Positions 9,803 to 21,135 of a stretch of 64,000 nt of DNA are shown here, in pieces. The notes under the pieces were generated by a model that saw only the letters and a list, made by a program, of their open reading frames with translations, was not told the origin of the DNA and searched no databases. The position numbers were made by a program, and so were the translations under genes. Where the stretch lies: positions 1 to 64,000 of the forward strand of contig NC_063076.1 of the NCBI RefSeq assembly GCF_022605165.1, given 5' to 3'. The DNA comes from Purpureocillium takamizusanense. Lineage: Eukaryota > Ascomycota > Sordariomycetes > Hypocreales > Ophiocordycipitaceae. Every line of letters starts with the position of its first letter. The stretch's first letter is position 1.

Positions 9803-11770
9803 CTATGAGGTTGAGGTCTGGGAACAAACGAACCGCAGTATTCGGCTCGTGAGATCCTCAACGTGCTGTCTCTCCCTAAAATAGTGGCCCTCCCTTGGAT
9901 AAATAACAAACTCAAAGGGCACGTCTGCCTCGTCCAAGGCTCGCCGAAAACCGTGTGCTTGTGAGATTGGTACTCGAAGATCCCGTTCTCCATGAAGCAT
10001 AAGCATGGATGGAATTCTACCGTCCCTCAGCGCGTTCTTAAGTTCCCAGAGCGGGGAATCTTGCCGCCCCGTAGTGTCAGACTTTTGCTTTGTCCATGGA
10101 GATCCGCCTGCATGTTCTGCCTGTGAGTATCCGAGGTCAGACACGAGGGTCATGCTGTCCCAGTCTGTGATGCCGGCACCAGCTACAACCCCTCTGTATT
10201 TCCATCCGAAGCCATGAGTGCCGTTGCGAACGGCGGAGAGATATGCAAGGTTGCCACCTTGTGACCAGCCAGCGGCTACCACACGAGTTTTGTCGGTGTA
10301 TCCTAGTTCGATAGCATGCTGGACCATAGCAACGATATCATCATGTGCACCTCCACCACCACATGCGTAATTAGCAAATGTCTCCCCCTTACCACTGCTT
10401 CCACGGTAGTTAGGGATGAGGATGCCGAATCCTTGTAACAAGAGGGATTGTATCAAAATGTAATACGGGTCGAAGATGTCAAATGCGTCAGTGTTGCGAC
10501 AATACGGCCCTCCGTGTATAATGATTAAAGTTGGGAGAGGCGTTTTCGGTCCGCCGTCGCTGGAGCTGTGCTGCCTCGGTACGAGGAATAGGCCATCGAG
10601 TCTCACTTTATCGTCAAGAGACGCGCAACTTAGGAAGCAGCAGTGACCGAACTGCGTACCGGCAAATGCTGCGCCGTGATCTGAGAGTTGCAAGGCGTTT
10701 CCTTCATCCACGGTACAAAACACCTCAGTTGGATGATTCACATCTCCCTCAGAATATACCAAGGCTGTGCGCTGGCTGCAGACAAGATCAAAGTCTACAA
10801 CGCGTTTCTTCTGACAGAGAATGGTTTTCCCACCGAGGAAAAGAAGTCGATCCTCAGGACCGTGTTCAACGTGCACTACAACCTTGCTGCCCGCTGCGGC
10901 AAGATCATGCGCACAATCGACGTCGCCATGAGCTACCTTTTGGTAGTTCCCTTTCTCACTGACCGAGTAGATCGCCGTTCCAGATGTGCCTTCTTCGGGC
11001 TTGTTATTCGCAAGAAAGAAGAGGTCTATACTGGGCCATACCATCTTCCACACTTCTCCAGGGAAGTGACAGACTTGACGGATATGCATCGTCGCCAGCT
11101 CCAGAATCCACAACGTAGTGCCGTAGAGGTATGCACTCTCTGCATGAGGGGTCCGGTGTGTAGTGACAGCAATTTTGCCACCAGTACAGCTCCAAGAAAA
11201 GCCAGTAACGTGGGTGTCTGTTCCAAATGCTGCCCGCGTGGTGCCAGAATCAAGGTCTAACAGCCATAGGTGCGCGCGGTCCCAGTCACGGCCCCAGACA
11301 ATCGCGTCTTCCCCTGCTGCCTCCCTAGCTCGCCTCAGTGGCGACTTCTCGGCGGCTGCCACAAACGCAATGCTTTTCCCGTCGGGGCTGAATTCGAAGG
11401 CTGTGATCTGCGCCTCATTGCTCTGCGGCGTTGTCGCCTTCGGATCAGAATCAGAACCGTCCACACTCACAACATAAATCGCGCACGCACGGCCTTGTGC
11501 ACCACGATCGGACATAAATGCAACATGACGCCCATCTGGCGACCAGCAGGGCATTCGATCGTTGTATGAGCCATCCGTGAGTGGACGCGCCGACTTTTCG
11601 GTTTCTGTCTCGGCGATCCAGATAGCTGCGGTGGTGTATTGCCCCTTTCTGTGGTTCCATTTCAGTCTTGTGGAGTACACCACTTTAGACCCGTCTGGCG
11701 AGAGCTTCAGTGTTGCCGGTACGACAAGATCCAAAGTGTCCTGAATCAAGGCTGTCACTTTCTCAGTCAT
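9803..11770 (-). CDS. S9-family prolyl oligopeptidase / acylaminoacyl-peptidase-like serine peptidase
   Basis: A single-exon gene of 655 residues. The N-terminal half is a beta-propeller-like region with WD40/TolB-type segments (WSPDGRHVAFMSDRG, FEFSPDGKSIAFVAAA). The C-terminal half is an alpha/beta hydrolase: the oxyanion strand region has HGGPY near residue 420, the nucleophile is in GWSQGG (about 501), the acid in GERDLRVP (about 595) and the histidine in EGHYF (about 629). The catalytic triad is complete. There is no signal peptide, so it is expected in the cytosol. Family members release N-terminal residues or cleave after proline in short peptides. Its place among five UstYa genes makes a peptide-trimming or detoxifying role in the pathway possible, but this is inference. 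Confidence 0.85.
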   Translation of the reverse strand: MTEKVTALIQDTLDLVVPATLKLSPDGSKVVYSTRLKWNHRKGQYTTAAIWIAETETEKSARPLTDGSYNDRMPCWSPDGRHVAFMSDRGAQGRACAIYVVSVDGSDSDPKATTPQSNEAQITAFEFSPDGKSIAFVAAAEKSPLRRAREAAGEDAIVWGRDWDRAHLWLLDLDSGTTRAAFGTDTHVTGFSWSCTGGKIAVTTHRTPHAESAYLYGTTLWILELATMHIRQVCHFPGEVWKMVWPSIDLFFLANNKPEEGTSGTAIYSVSEKGNYQKVAHGDVDCAHDLAAAGSKVVVHVEHGPEDRLLFLGGKTILCQKKRVVDFDLVCSQRTALVYSEGDVNHPTEVFCTVDEGNALQLSDHGAAFAGTQFGHCCFLSCASLDDKVRLDGLFLVPRQHSSSDGGPKTPLPTLIIIHGGPYCRNTDAFDIFDPYYILIQSLLLQGFGILIPNYRGSSGKGETFANYACGGGGAHDDIVAMVQHAIELGYTDKTRVVAAGWSQGGNLAYLSAVRNGTHGFGWKYRGVVAGAGITDWDSMTLVSDLGYSQAEHAGGSPWTKQKSDTTGRQDSPLWELKNALRDGRIPSMLMLHGERDLRVPISQAHGFRRALDEADVPFEFVIYPREGHYFRERQHVEDLTSRILRFVCSQTSTS

Positions 11771-13450
11771 GGTGGTGGTTTGTACGGTGGAGATACGTCA
11801 GAAGAAAACTGTTTCCTGGCACCTGTTGTGAAATTTCCACTTGCTCGTTCATTTTGGGCCCCTTCCTCCCCTTTATACCCTACTCACCCCGCTCATAAGC
11901 GGCAGGAACAACAACTACGTAGCTAAGTGCGGTTGTCGATCACGTGTCGCATTTGCACTTATACGCGGGGACGTGTGAGACAAATCAAGACGAGAAGCAA
12001 GCGTGGTCTCTTCTCTTGATCGACTCTGGTTGAACGACAGTTGAGGAGTGAGAATACATACCCTTCGCTACTGCTATTATTTATTTCCCGTAAATCCGAA
12101 CTAGGCTGTTGAGTTCAGCGAGACGCCAGCGTATACAGCAATTGCGTCTCGTGGCTGGTCGTCCATTACCACGCCACCGCAATGCATGATATGACACAAT
12201 TGATCATACCGCCGGTCCACACCCCGAGCGATCTGCGGAGCGCGGAACTTCCTGAGCCAGTAGAAATTGCAGTGCGCCACCTGCCATCCCCATATGCTGT
12301 ATCAGAATCGCCTCGTACGCCCAATTAGTGCAACGTCTTCCGTGGTAATGGGCAGTGTGCCATTGCTATCGGCCCAGTACGGCAAGGGCCCAGGTCCGGA
12401 ACTGTTGAACCCGGCCGTGAGCTCATGGTCGCGGCATTATCAGTCTTCCGCCACTATAATTGTATACAGGAACATGGCAGAATTGAGATACAAAGTACTC
12501 AGGTTCATCCCCCACAAACAAGCTACAGGGTCACGTATATTCACAGAAAATGTTATCTGGTTGAATCGCCGCTAGTCTAACAAAAGCATAATGAGATATA
12601 CAACTGAAACTCAGGCCGGTGGCTGACGTGCCGGAACCAGATAGGATGACGGGTACATCTGGGCTCGTCTACTCAGTGGTTTGGGGAGAGGGGGAGTTGG
12701 GCTCATAGTACAGTTCCGCGTTGCTGCCGGTCGGCTCTTGCGTCCATCGCAGCAGCGGTCCCAGTCGGGCATATCACCGTCGACATCAACCTGCGCGCTG
12801 CGCCCTGAGCAGGTCATAGTCACATCGGGATACCTTTATCGGGCTAGTTTACAGTTGGGAGTTGGGTTCATGTATGTACTCATGCAAGACTTGTACATGT
12901 ACATAGTCATACCAAAGCTTCTGCAAGATGTGGCTCTCTGGCGCAATACCCGTCTCTTATTAGTATAACCCCGACGTCCCTCGTAACATCAACCTGCGCT
13001 TGTCTTACGGCTGCTTCGCTATGGCAAGATCGGCATCGGAAAGGATGATCCAACGGTTCAGCTGAATCGCCCTCCTAGGCATACCTCCCTAGCGCAGCAC
13101 ACCTGAGTAATCGATGATGGCCTCCTCTGTCGCAAGTCGTGTCAGGTGCGCCTGCTCAAGGACAGAAAGCCAGATGATGATGCTGTTGGTCGAGGGCGAT
13201 CGACGCAGCACGACCTGGGCAATGGCGATCAGCGGAAACACGCCGAGGTTCTTACAGCGGAGCTCCCTTATTGTAGATCGACGTCCCAAGTTAGGCAGTA
13301 TGTTAGTAGCTTTCACATGTTGTGATAGCTCACTTTCCTGCAGGTAACCTTGTGTTAGACGATGCCAATTTGCTATAGCAAATACTGTGATTCGCTCAAA
13401 AGAAGACGAATCCAGGCTACGATAGAGCTAAATGACCTGCATATGCAAAG
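11771..13450. other. Long gap without recognised gene
   Basis: About 1.7 kb. The left end is the promoter of the S9 peptidase. Short open frames on both strands (for example 12267-12575 plus and 13089-13316 minus) have no recognisable domain. I see no transposon ends. The right end may belong to the unknown minus-strand gene near 13.5-14.1 kb. Confidence 0.35.
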
Positions 13451-13532
13451 CATATGGCCGTCTATCAAGGCCGATGGCGCGTGATATTTTCGTGCAAGCG
13501 CCATTAGTCCAGTCGTAAGATGTACACCTCCG

Positions 13533-14098
13533 CTATCCATCTACGCGACACAGCATAGGACGCCCGTGGTGGTCTTCTTCTTCCTTTACGCCGCCGTTCT
13601 GGCTCTCTGGGCTGCAATAAATTGGCACGGCATCTTTCCTATCGGAGGGATCACGAGACCGGTCCGAAGTTGCCATAGCCAGCACTACCAGATATACTTG
13701 TTCTTGCGAGACTCCCTTATACACAGTATCAGAACCATCTCGACTAGACGGCTTATGTTGGCCGTTGCGTTCCAAATCAGGCAAAGGCTCACCTATCATG
13801 GTGAATGGGAACTTGGGTGTGTTGACAGGATAAATGCCGAGATCAACGGTTTCATCTGTGTGTCCAACCTGAACAGGTGATGGTCAGTCAGCTTTCTCAG
13901 TTCGTATGTCCAAACACTATACCTTGGGGAACTTTTGCTTGTCGAGGTAAGCTTGAGCTTGCACTCGGCTGAGACATGAAGAACCAACTGCATCATTACC
14001 GGCATAGATGATCCGTCATAATTCACGGAGCATCTAGGGCCAGGACTGCATGAGTCTCCTAGTTGGGTTGGGTATTGGGTTCTTGCAGTAGCAAGCAT
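13533..14098 (-). CDS. Unrecognised minus-strand gene or gene remnant
   Basis: Coding character is suggested by spliced segments that keep one frame: RIIYAGNDAVGSSC and VQAQAYLDKQKFPK end at a GTATAG donor near 13924. After a CAG acceptor near 13870 the frame continues VGHTDETVDLGIYPVNT up to a GTGAGC donor near 13793. The repeated use of plausible splice signals in one frame argues for a real exon pair. I do not recognise the family. The true 5' and 3' ends are not defined and the gene may be decayed. It lies head to head with the small secreted peptide gene at 14364. Confidence 0.35.
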
Positions 14099-14363
14099 GC
14101 CGCGCGTAAAAGAGCCGTCTAGGAAATACTGGTACTCATCAAGGCTTCAATCGATCCTCATAATACGCAGGCAGCATCAATTCACGCCATGTATGGGCCA
14201 TTGCCGGAGTCACGCAGACACTGGGAAACATTTTCACATAAATGAAGCCTATATCGTTTCAATTTTCCAAAACTGTCCTATAAGAATTACACTTGCTTCT
14301 TCACCACCTTTAAAATTATATTGAGCTTTAAATTCCTTGCCTCTAAGTTTTTCACATATCAAG

Positions 14364-14689
14364 ATGAAGAACATTCTCACTTGGATCATGGTCCTTGAGG
14401 CTGCTTGCATCGGTGTCCTATCCCGTCCACTGACAGAGGGCGTACGTGCTACTGTTGTACGGTATCGCATAAGTGCTAATCGTCGTATAGGAAGCCATTA
14501 ATGTGCTGAGCGGAAACGGAGGTTCGACACCTCAGGCGGACAAGGTGACGCAGCGTGTAAGTTGATATGATATTCCAGTCTGGCTGGCCTGATCTAAATA
14601 TAATATTACAGGATACCGTTGATGTACTCAATGGAAACTCAGGCTGGTCACCTCCAGTAACTCCCAATAATGTACAGAATGGGAATTGA
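14364..14689 (+). CDS. Small secreted peptide gene, one repeat per exon
   Basis: Three exons, 14364-14441, 14491-14556 and 14612-14689, with clean GTACGT/TAG and GTAAGT/CAG introns of 49 and 55 nt, both in phase 0. They encode 73 residues. Exon 1 is a signal peptide (MKNILTWIMVLEAACIGVLS). Exon 2 begins EAINVLSGNGG and exon 3 DTVDVLNGNSGW, so each later exon carries one copy of a diverged unit. A further unit DVVDMLNANS, ending in a stop, lies at 14782-14814 behind an AG acceptor. It would join in phase if the GTACAG at 14672 were used as a donor, giving an alternative C-terminus. No KR site is present, so classic Kex2 processing is not supported. It could be a small effector or an unusual peptide precursor in this UstYa-rich locus. 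Confidence 0.5.
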
Positions 14690-15653
14690 GTCTGGCGGCC
14701 TCCGCTACGAAGGGTGAAATGTTGCGTGAGTCGATCTGAGCTCCCACCTGGTCAAGCTGGTCTTAACGTCAGGCAACATAGGATGTCGTCGATATGCTGA
14801 ATGCAAACTCCTGATGGACGCTTTCTGCGGACAAGGAACTTGCCTTTAACGAGACCGGATAGCTGCGGAAGAAGAAGTATGTTCTAGTTAGTCATAGGCT
14901 GGGTATCTCAAAGCAAACGCTGCGCTCATATCTAGTGGATTAAGATGGCCACTTATTGAGTGCATATACTTAGCTCTTGGCAAGTTCTTTACTTGGATTC
15001 TTGAATTTCAATTTTGATAGTTGAGTGCTTCATGATCTCAAGACTGCTACGAACCAATTTATTCTAGTCAAGCTGCATGCTTTTTGATATAGCGCCAGTG
15101 TGTGCTTCCCCAATCACGTAGCGTTAGATCCTTCCCAATACCTTGCACGAAACCTATCCAAGCAATAATTACAACCGTAAAGCCGCGACTCGAAGAGCTT
15201 AAGCATGACTGGTATTTCTGCTTATGCTGGCTATAATACTAGATATGGCTGGTTCGCGGTTTAGGCATCCTTATGTTGATCATTGATATACCGTGAGAAA
15301 GCTATACATAGCTTAGCGGCTTCGTTAGCATTGAATCCCGCCGCAGTTCTCAGCCCGCCGCCCGCAGCCCGCAGCTCATGCAGCGTTGGCATTTGGCCGA
15401 TCCTACCCATCGGGCAGACAATCAATAATACCACGCAAGGCAGGCACATAACAGGTAGTTACTTTGAAGCCGGTGAGTCTATGTCAGTCAATCCTTTCAA
15501 TCAGAAAAAGGCAGATAGATACGCAGTGATGGTAGTGGATTGTAAATGCATAGGGTTACTACTTCACCTCGACACAACTGGTCTATAGACTATATTTTCA
15601 TCAAGAAGAAACCGCAATACACTCTTCACTCTAGTTCGGGACATTCATCCAGC
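14690..15653. other. Intergenic region with one extra peptide-repeat exon
   Basis: Contains the fourth repeat-like exon (14782-14814) of the preceding gene. The rest is AT-richer sequence with no gene; the right end is the sedolisin promoter. Confidence 0.4.
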
Positions 15654-17525
15654 ATGTTTAAGCATTCTTTACCGCTCCTGGCGCTCACTACTTTCGTACT
15701 CACTACTAACGCCAAGCCCTCGCTGGCAATTTCGGAAGGATGGCCTACGTCTTGGAAGCCTGCAGACGGCGAGATGGACACCTTCACAATCGTATTGACA
15801 ATGCAGAATATCGAGCATCTAGAGTCCATGCTGCTATCAGTCTCAACCCCAGGTGCGAACCTATACGGTCATTATATGGATGTAGAGGAAGTCAACGCTA
15901 TCTTCGCGCCTTCACATGCGGCTATTGAAAGCGTGATTAGTTGGCTACATTCATATAACATTACCGACTATGTTATTGACGGAGCATTCATTGACTTCAG
16001 AGCCAACATCCGTACTGCAGACGCGCTTTTGCATGCATCTTATCGCTACTACAATAGAAGTGGTGACACGAAGCTAGGGACACTCTCCTATTCCATTCCG
16101 GACGATCTCCGAAAGCACGTAGCTCTCGTGTATCCGGGCACCTACTTTAGTGGTGCAAGCACTGCATATACTGGGCCTCTGCAAGAGGAAAGCGATGTCA
16201 AGGCCACCAGAACGTCTGCAGATGAGCCTTGTCAGACATCCATCACGCCACCCTGTCTGAAGTCCATGTATAACGTGGGAGGATATATACCTGATAAACA
16301 GGCTGGCAGCAGGCTCGGTTTTGCGAGCTTTTTAAATCAGTCTGCTATCTACGCCGACCTGCTTCAGTTCGAGGACCAATTCCACATCCAGCCACAAAAT
16401 TTCACGGTAGAAGTCATAGCCGGCGGTATTGACAACCAGAGCACTACACAATTCGCAGAGGCAAACCTGGATGTCCAGACGCTGATCGGCATGGCGCACC
16501 CACTCCCAGTTATAGAATACATAACTGGCGGCTCACCGTAAGTCCTTCTACTTGCGTAATTTCGGGCAAAAGGCTGATCAGATCGAGACCATTCATTCCA
16601 AACATCGATCACAAAACCGCGTCTCGTAACTTCAACGAACCTTGGGTCCCATACTATAGGCATTTGCTATCGAAACCGAATCATGAACTGCCACAGGTGC
16701 TCTCCCACTCCTACGGGGAGCAAGAGGATGTAAATACGACCCCCACTTGTCTCTATCACTGTTGACTGATGCCTTTAGTCCGTTCCGTATGATTACGCAG
16801 TGCTCACCTGTAACCTCGTTGGCTTGATGGGTCTCCGTGGCATTACAATCCTCCAGTCTTCTGGTGACAGCGGTGTCGGGAGTGGCTGTCTTGCACCCGA
16901 CTTCGCTACTGTCGAGTTCTATCCAATCTTCCCGGCGAGCTGCCCATGGTTGACAAGCGTAGGCGGCACTTCCCAAGTGACTCCAGAGAGGGCGTGGGAA
17001 GGCAGTTCGGGAGGTTTCAGCAAGTATTTTTCGCGCCCGGCCTACCAGGATACCGCTGTCGAACAGTATCTTGAGACGGTAGACCCGAAAACTTACGACT
17101 ATTACAAGAATTACACGAACTGGTCAGGCCGCGGCATCCCTGACGTGGCTGCCCACAGCCTCTCCCCGAGCTATCAGGTCGTCTATCGCGGCCAGCTTTC
17201 GAGTAGCGGAGGTACCAGTGCCTCTGCGCCGGTGTGGGCCGCTGTTGTAGCGCTCTTGAACGATGCCCGGCTACGTTCCGGAAAGCCGAGCCTAGGTTGG
17301 CTTAACCCACTGCTATACGCGGTTGGCTATAGGGCTCTCAACGACATTGTGGACGGCTTCACGTTCGGCTGTAACGGTACGAATCCGGGTACCGGGGCAA
17401 AGGAACCAGACGGCGCCGGAATCGTGCCTTGGGCGCAATGGAACGCAACTGTTGGGTGGGATACTACGACAGGCTTCGGAACGCCAGACTTTCAGAAACT
17501 GAAAGACTTGGTTCTCAGCATATGA
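15654..17525 (+). CDS. Secreted sedolisin (S53 serine-carboxyl peptidase), copy 1
   Basis: Three exons, 15654-16537, 16582-16729 and 16779-17525, encode 592 residues. The start at 15654 gives a signal peptide (MFKHSLPLLALTTFVLTTNA); an upstream in-frame start would bury it. A pro-kumamolisin activation domain covers about residues 25-190. The catalytic pair is in FAEANLDVQ (ExxxD), the oxyanion aspartate in SSGDSGVGS, and the serine in GGTSASAPVW. The calcium site uses ALNDIV and GWDTTTGFGT. Introns are GTAAGT/CAG and GTAAAT/TAG. All catalytic residues are present. Sedolisins act as acid endo- or tripeptidyl-peptidases outside the cell. A (CTTCA)n microsatellite directly follows the stop at about 17553-17580. 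Its presence in the peptide locus may be incidental. Confidence 0.9.
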
Positions 17526-19499
17526 GATGCAAGACGCGAATATAAAATCTCACACTTCACTTCACTTCACTTCACTTCACTATACCCTTGGCGTATATTT
17601 ATCCTGAACTCAGATTCACCCAAATATCCCTACCGTGGCGGAGCATTGCTATGGCCAAACTCGTTTCGTGCAAATATACTGCTATGGCGAATGTGTATCT
17701 CATACACTCGACAATAGAGAGCAGCGATATGCTATTGAGTCGCCATGGCGGGCTATGCGCATGACCCTGCCTGTTTCAAGGGGCGAGGTTGCCGCATGTT
17801 CCCATCGGGATGCTGGCCTGAGGAATTCTCTGGTCTGCAGACTACGGGACGATGGCTTGTGCATTTGGTTGGTATAGGGACTCGAGAGACGGGCCCAACG
17901 GCGACTTGTTGACTTAATCATGGCACAGCATCACCACCAGGTTTGAGGTTGCACGCCTACCTGAGCTTCAAAGGGAAGGAATCCGTGGCAACTAGGGACA
18001 CCTGTGGGCGGCTTCATTCGACCTGATTTGAGGCCGAATAAATTGCCGTACAGCTGTGCATCGCGGGTCGCGTGAATTGATGTACGGAATCCCTTGAGCG
18101 GGGAGTGAGGAACCAGCGTTAGCGTCCTCTTTTATTCTCCTTCCTCGTTTGCCTTGGCGGCCGTGGACGTCTCATGCCATGCGCGACTTGTGATGGCGGC
18201 GAAGAGGGGCAAGGGATCAACGAAAGCATTGCTCTACAGCGCAGCGTGCCCCGTTCCTTGGGGAGCACGAGATTGGCGCGATGGCGAACTGCTGTCGCTA
18301 TATCGACTCAGCGGTGAAGATGCATCGTGCCAGGTAAAGGTTCAATGGCTCGTAGGTTGATGCTTTTGTGATGAGGGCCGGTCGCGTCCGACGACGTCGC
18401 GGTCTGCCCACAACATAGAGCATCCATCCTCAGTCGTGAGCCGGGAAGGCTGAGGCAGCGACAAGCGATCGGCTGCGCACTCGTCAGCGGCCATCGTCAG
18501 CGAGTTAGCCGGAGAGCAATATGCCTTATTTTGTGCGAATCTCGCCGGCGTTTGTGACGCTGCAATCCGGACTCGGGGTCGTGTTAGCGATTCAACGACA
18601 TTACTTCCCGGTGTCGCCCTCAGCCCAGGGTAGGAACAACAGCTGCAACACCAGGGCAGGCAGTATCTCACTCGCTCACGATCATGCTTTGCGTCAGGTC
18701 GGGTATGTCGGCCCTGAAGATGACTTGTGAGCGTCGCAGCATGGTCGCGATGGGCGACTCGTTGGTGAACCTGTGTCGTAGCGGCGGTGCAAAGTTTCAG
18801 CGCCCTACTAACCAGAATGGCCTCGCCCATGCTCACAACGACGGCGCTGTGCGTGAGGGCCGTTCACCCGCCGTGCAAACGGTACAAAATTACGCAATGC
18901 GTCGGCTTCGGTCTCATCCCCAACCGCCCAGCGGATGCAGTCATAGTCATGGCGGTTTATTTATGTGAGTGATGCACCCGTGGCTTGTTGGCAAACCTAC
19001 CTTATTATTGGTGTCACGAGCCTTCTCGAGTCCTCGACAATCAGTCGACGACATCATCAAGCTCCCGTGGGCATGAGCAGGCGGCGTTCCTCAGCGGCGG
19101 GCTCATCAACTGGCCAGAGTCAGTCAGAGAGTACTCACTCATTGAGAAATAGATGAGACAGGCAATGGATGACTGCCATCATTTCGAGATGACAAGCGCA
19201 CGCGACCGATGGCTGTGGGAAGGCGCTGGAGCCCATTATTACTGCAGCATGTTGTCCTCTCATCATTCACTCAAGTTACCGAAACGGGCCACACAAGCTA
19301 GGATACTCTCTACCTTTCGTATTGACCTAAGGTTGGAACCTGTAATAAGAGGAATCTAAGCAATACTACATGTTGAATGTAGCATTTTGACCATAGTGCG
19401 TTTTTCGCACTCAGCTGCTTCAAGCAGCTTACCACACGACCTCAACGTAAATCCAATCCTTCATTGCCGCATCCCGGGCTGACTTCGATACAGGTTTAG
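17526..19499. other. Two-kilobase gap, GC-richer, no recognised gene
   Basis: Starts with a short CTTCA microsatellite. Sequence from about 18.1 to 19.1 kb is GC-richer than its neighbours and has open frames on both strands (18342-18836 minus is the longest), but these show no known domain, signal peptide or repeat ends. It could be a decayed transposon or gene; nothing firm is visible. Confidence 0.35.
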
Positions 19500-19987
19500 T
19501 CACTTGGCCTCTGGCTTTGCGGTCCCATCATGCTTATTGTAGCCCCGTCGGCTCCGACTGGCGAGCAAGTCAACCTTGTTCCCATCAGATCTCGGCTCGC
19601 TGGCCTCTTCGCGCTTAGAGTAGTACCAGCCACTGCGGAGAGCATACGAGTCGACCTTGTTGTCGCTGGGCTCTGGAATGTCAACCTCATCGCGCTTGGT
19701 GTAGGTCCAGCCGCTGCGGAGAGCATATGAGTCGACTTTATTGTCGCTGGGCTCTGGCATGTCGGTGTCGCCGCGCTTAGTGTAGTACCAGCCACTACGG
19801 AGAGCATATGAGTCGACTTTATTCTCAGGGTGCCCCTCATACCCCTTGAACTAAACGAGATTAGAACCCAATATCGGACAATGGCCTAAGACTGTATTAG
19901 ACTTACAGGGCTGTCAGGCTTTGGCACTGGCGATGCGACGACCGTAACAGCCATATAGACCACGGAAACCATGCCGATAAACTTCAT
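19500..19987 (-). CDS. Kex2-processed repeat precursor, dikaritin (UstA)-type RiPP candidate
   Basis: Exons 19907-19987 and 19500-19850 are joined by a 56-nt GTAAGT/TTTAG intron in phase 0, giving 143 residues. Residues 1-19 are a signal peptide (MKFIGMVSVVYMAVTVVAS). From residue 37 the protein repeats with an exact 27-residue period (37, 64, 91, 118). Each of the first three units starts NKVDSYALRSGW and ends YYT, TYT or YYS directly before KR, a Kex2 site. The fourth unit is degenerate and lacks KR. Acidic, Pro-containing spacers (PEPSD) separate the units. This layout of signal peptide, equal repeats, aromatic core before KR and variation at the core matches known dikaritin precursors, whose tyrosines are crosslinked by UstYa proteins. 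A UstYa-family gene lies 1.1 kb away. The product structure is unknown. Confidence 0.8.
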
Positions 19988-21135
19988 TGCGACGACTGCC
20001 TGATGATGAATGGTAGCTTAGACGATGTGGAGTGTTTATGACAAATTGTCCGTGAAGTGTGGTCGCGGGACTGTTCTGCCGTTATGCCTCCCTCAAGGGT
20101 GCTGTAGAGTCCTTTTATAGTGCAAGGCACGTTTGAGTATACTATCCTTAGCCGTAGATCAACATCAATGTGAACTAAGTGCCGAAATCTGCCCCGAAAG
20201 GCTATAGACTTCCTCGCTGGAGACTTTTTCAAAATAGTTGACCTGTCAACAAAGGATAATATAGTCGTAATCCACGGACCCCATTACACGCGCAAAGGCA
20301 TTGCCTCACGCTCTTACGAAATCGTAGATAACTTGTCAAAATCTACCGCTGATCTCATCGCTTATAATTTCTGAGTACAACATCTGCCCTAGATATCAGC
20401 TAGATTTACTAACTGTCGATTTTTCTCTTGTCGTATTCCGGAGGCGAGCCGAAGAGTGCCGGATAGACGGCATGTTATGGGAGTAACGTTACTTATATAG
20501 GAAATATGCTAATATATCAGTTCGCTACTATCACAGTCGTGAATTAGTCTCGAGCTTTGGTATACTTAACTCGAACAAGGGAGAGGCGTGGTCTAAGGGC
20601 AGGGTGATGCATCAAATATATTTCACTGAGCCTAGAGAACGCTACGGGCAATAGTCATAGCGAGTCTCATAGCATAGACCACTATGTTACGTGTTGCTTT
20701 AACCATAAAAGCGAATAAGGCACGAGCGGACTTACCTCGGTGATAATCAAGGTCTTGTCAATTACTAGTGTAAGACGCTTAAAGAACAGCCATTTTATTA
20801 TGACACTATTACAGCACGACATCCGATGTCGACTGTAGAAGAGACAACGCAATAGACCGCGCCTAACGCGACGGACTGCATCTCGATCATGGTAATCGTA
20901 AAAGCGTACGGGGGATATTGAAGCACTCTCATTTAGTGAAACCTATCATTCGGGTTCTCATAGATTTCCAGACACCCATTTAATATCACAACTTGCTGGT
21001 GCGCGGAGCGTTGGTGATGCATAACAATCACAGAGGCCAGATGACAAGTTCAAGAATTTACAGACGAACAGATCAATACCGATAGTAGTAATATAGCAAA
21101 TTCAGATCAGTAACTAACTCTGCCAGGCGCCGTGC
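19988..21135. other. Intergenic region between precursor and UstYa gene 5
   Basis: About 1.15 kb of AT-rich sequence holding the precursor promoter at its left and the 3' end of UstYa gene 5 at its right. No gene or repeat is recognised. Confidence 0.4.

Noticed and set aside
17553..17580. CTTCA run after the sedolisin stop as a possible CRISPR-like or regulatory repeat
   Set aside because: It is a simple microsatellite without spacers.
18342..18836. 164-codon minus-strand frame in the GC-richer gap
   Set aside because: It has no motif, signal peptide or splice continuation; open frames this long are expected by chance in GC-rich sequence.
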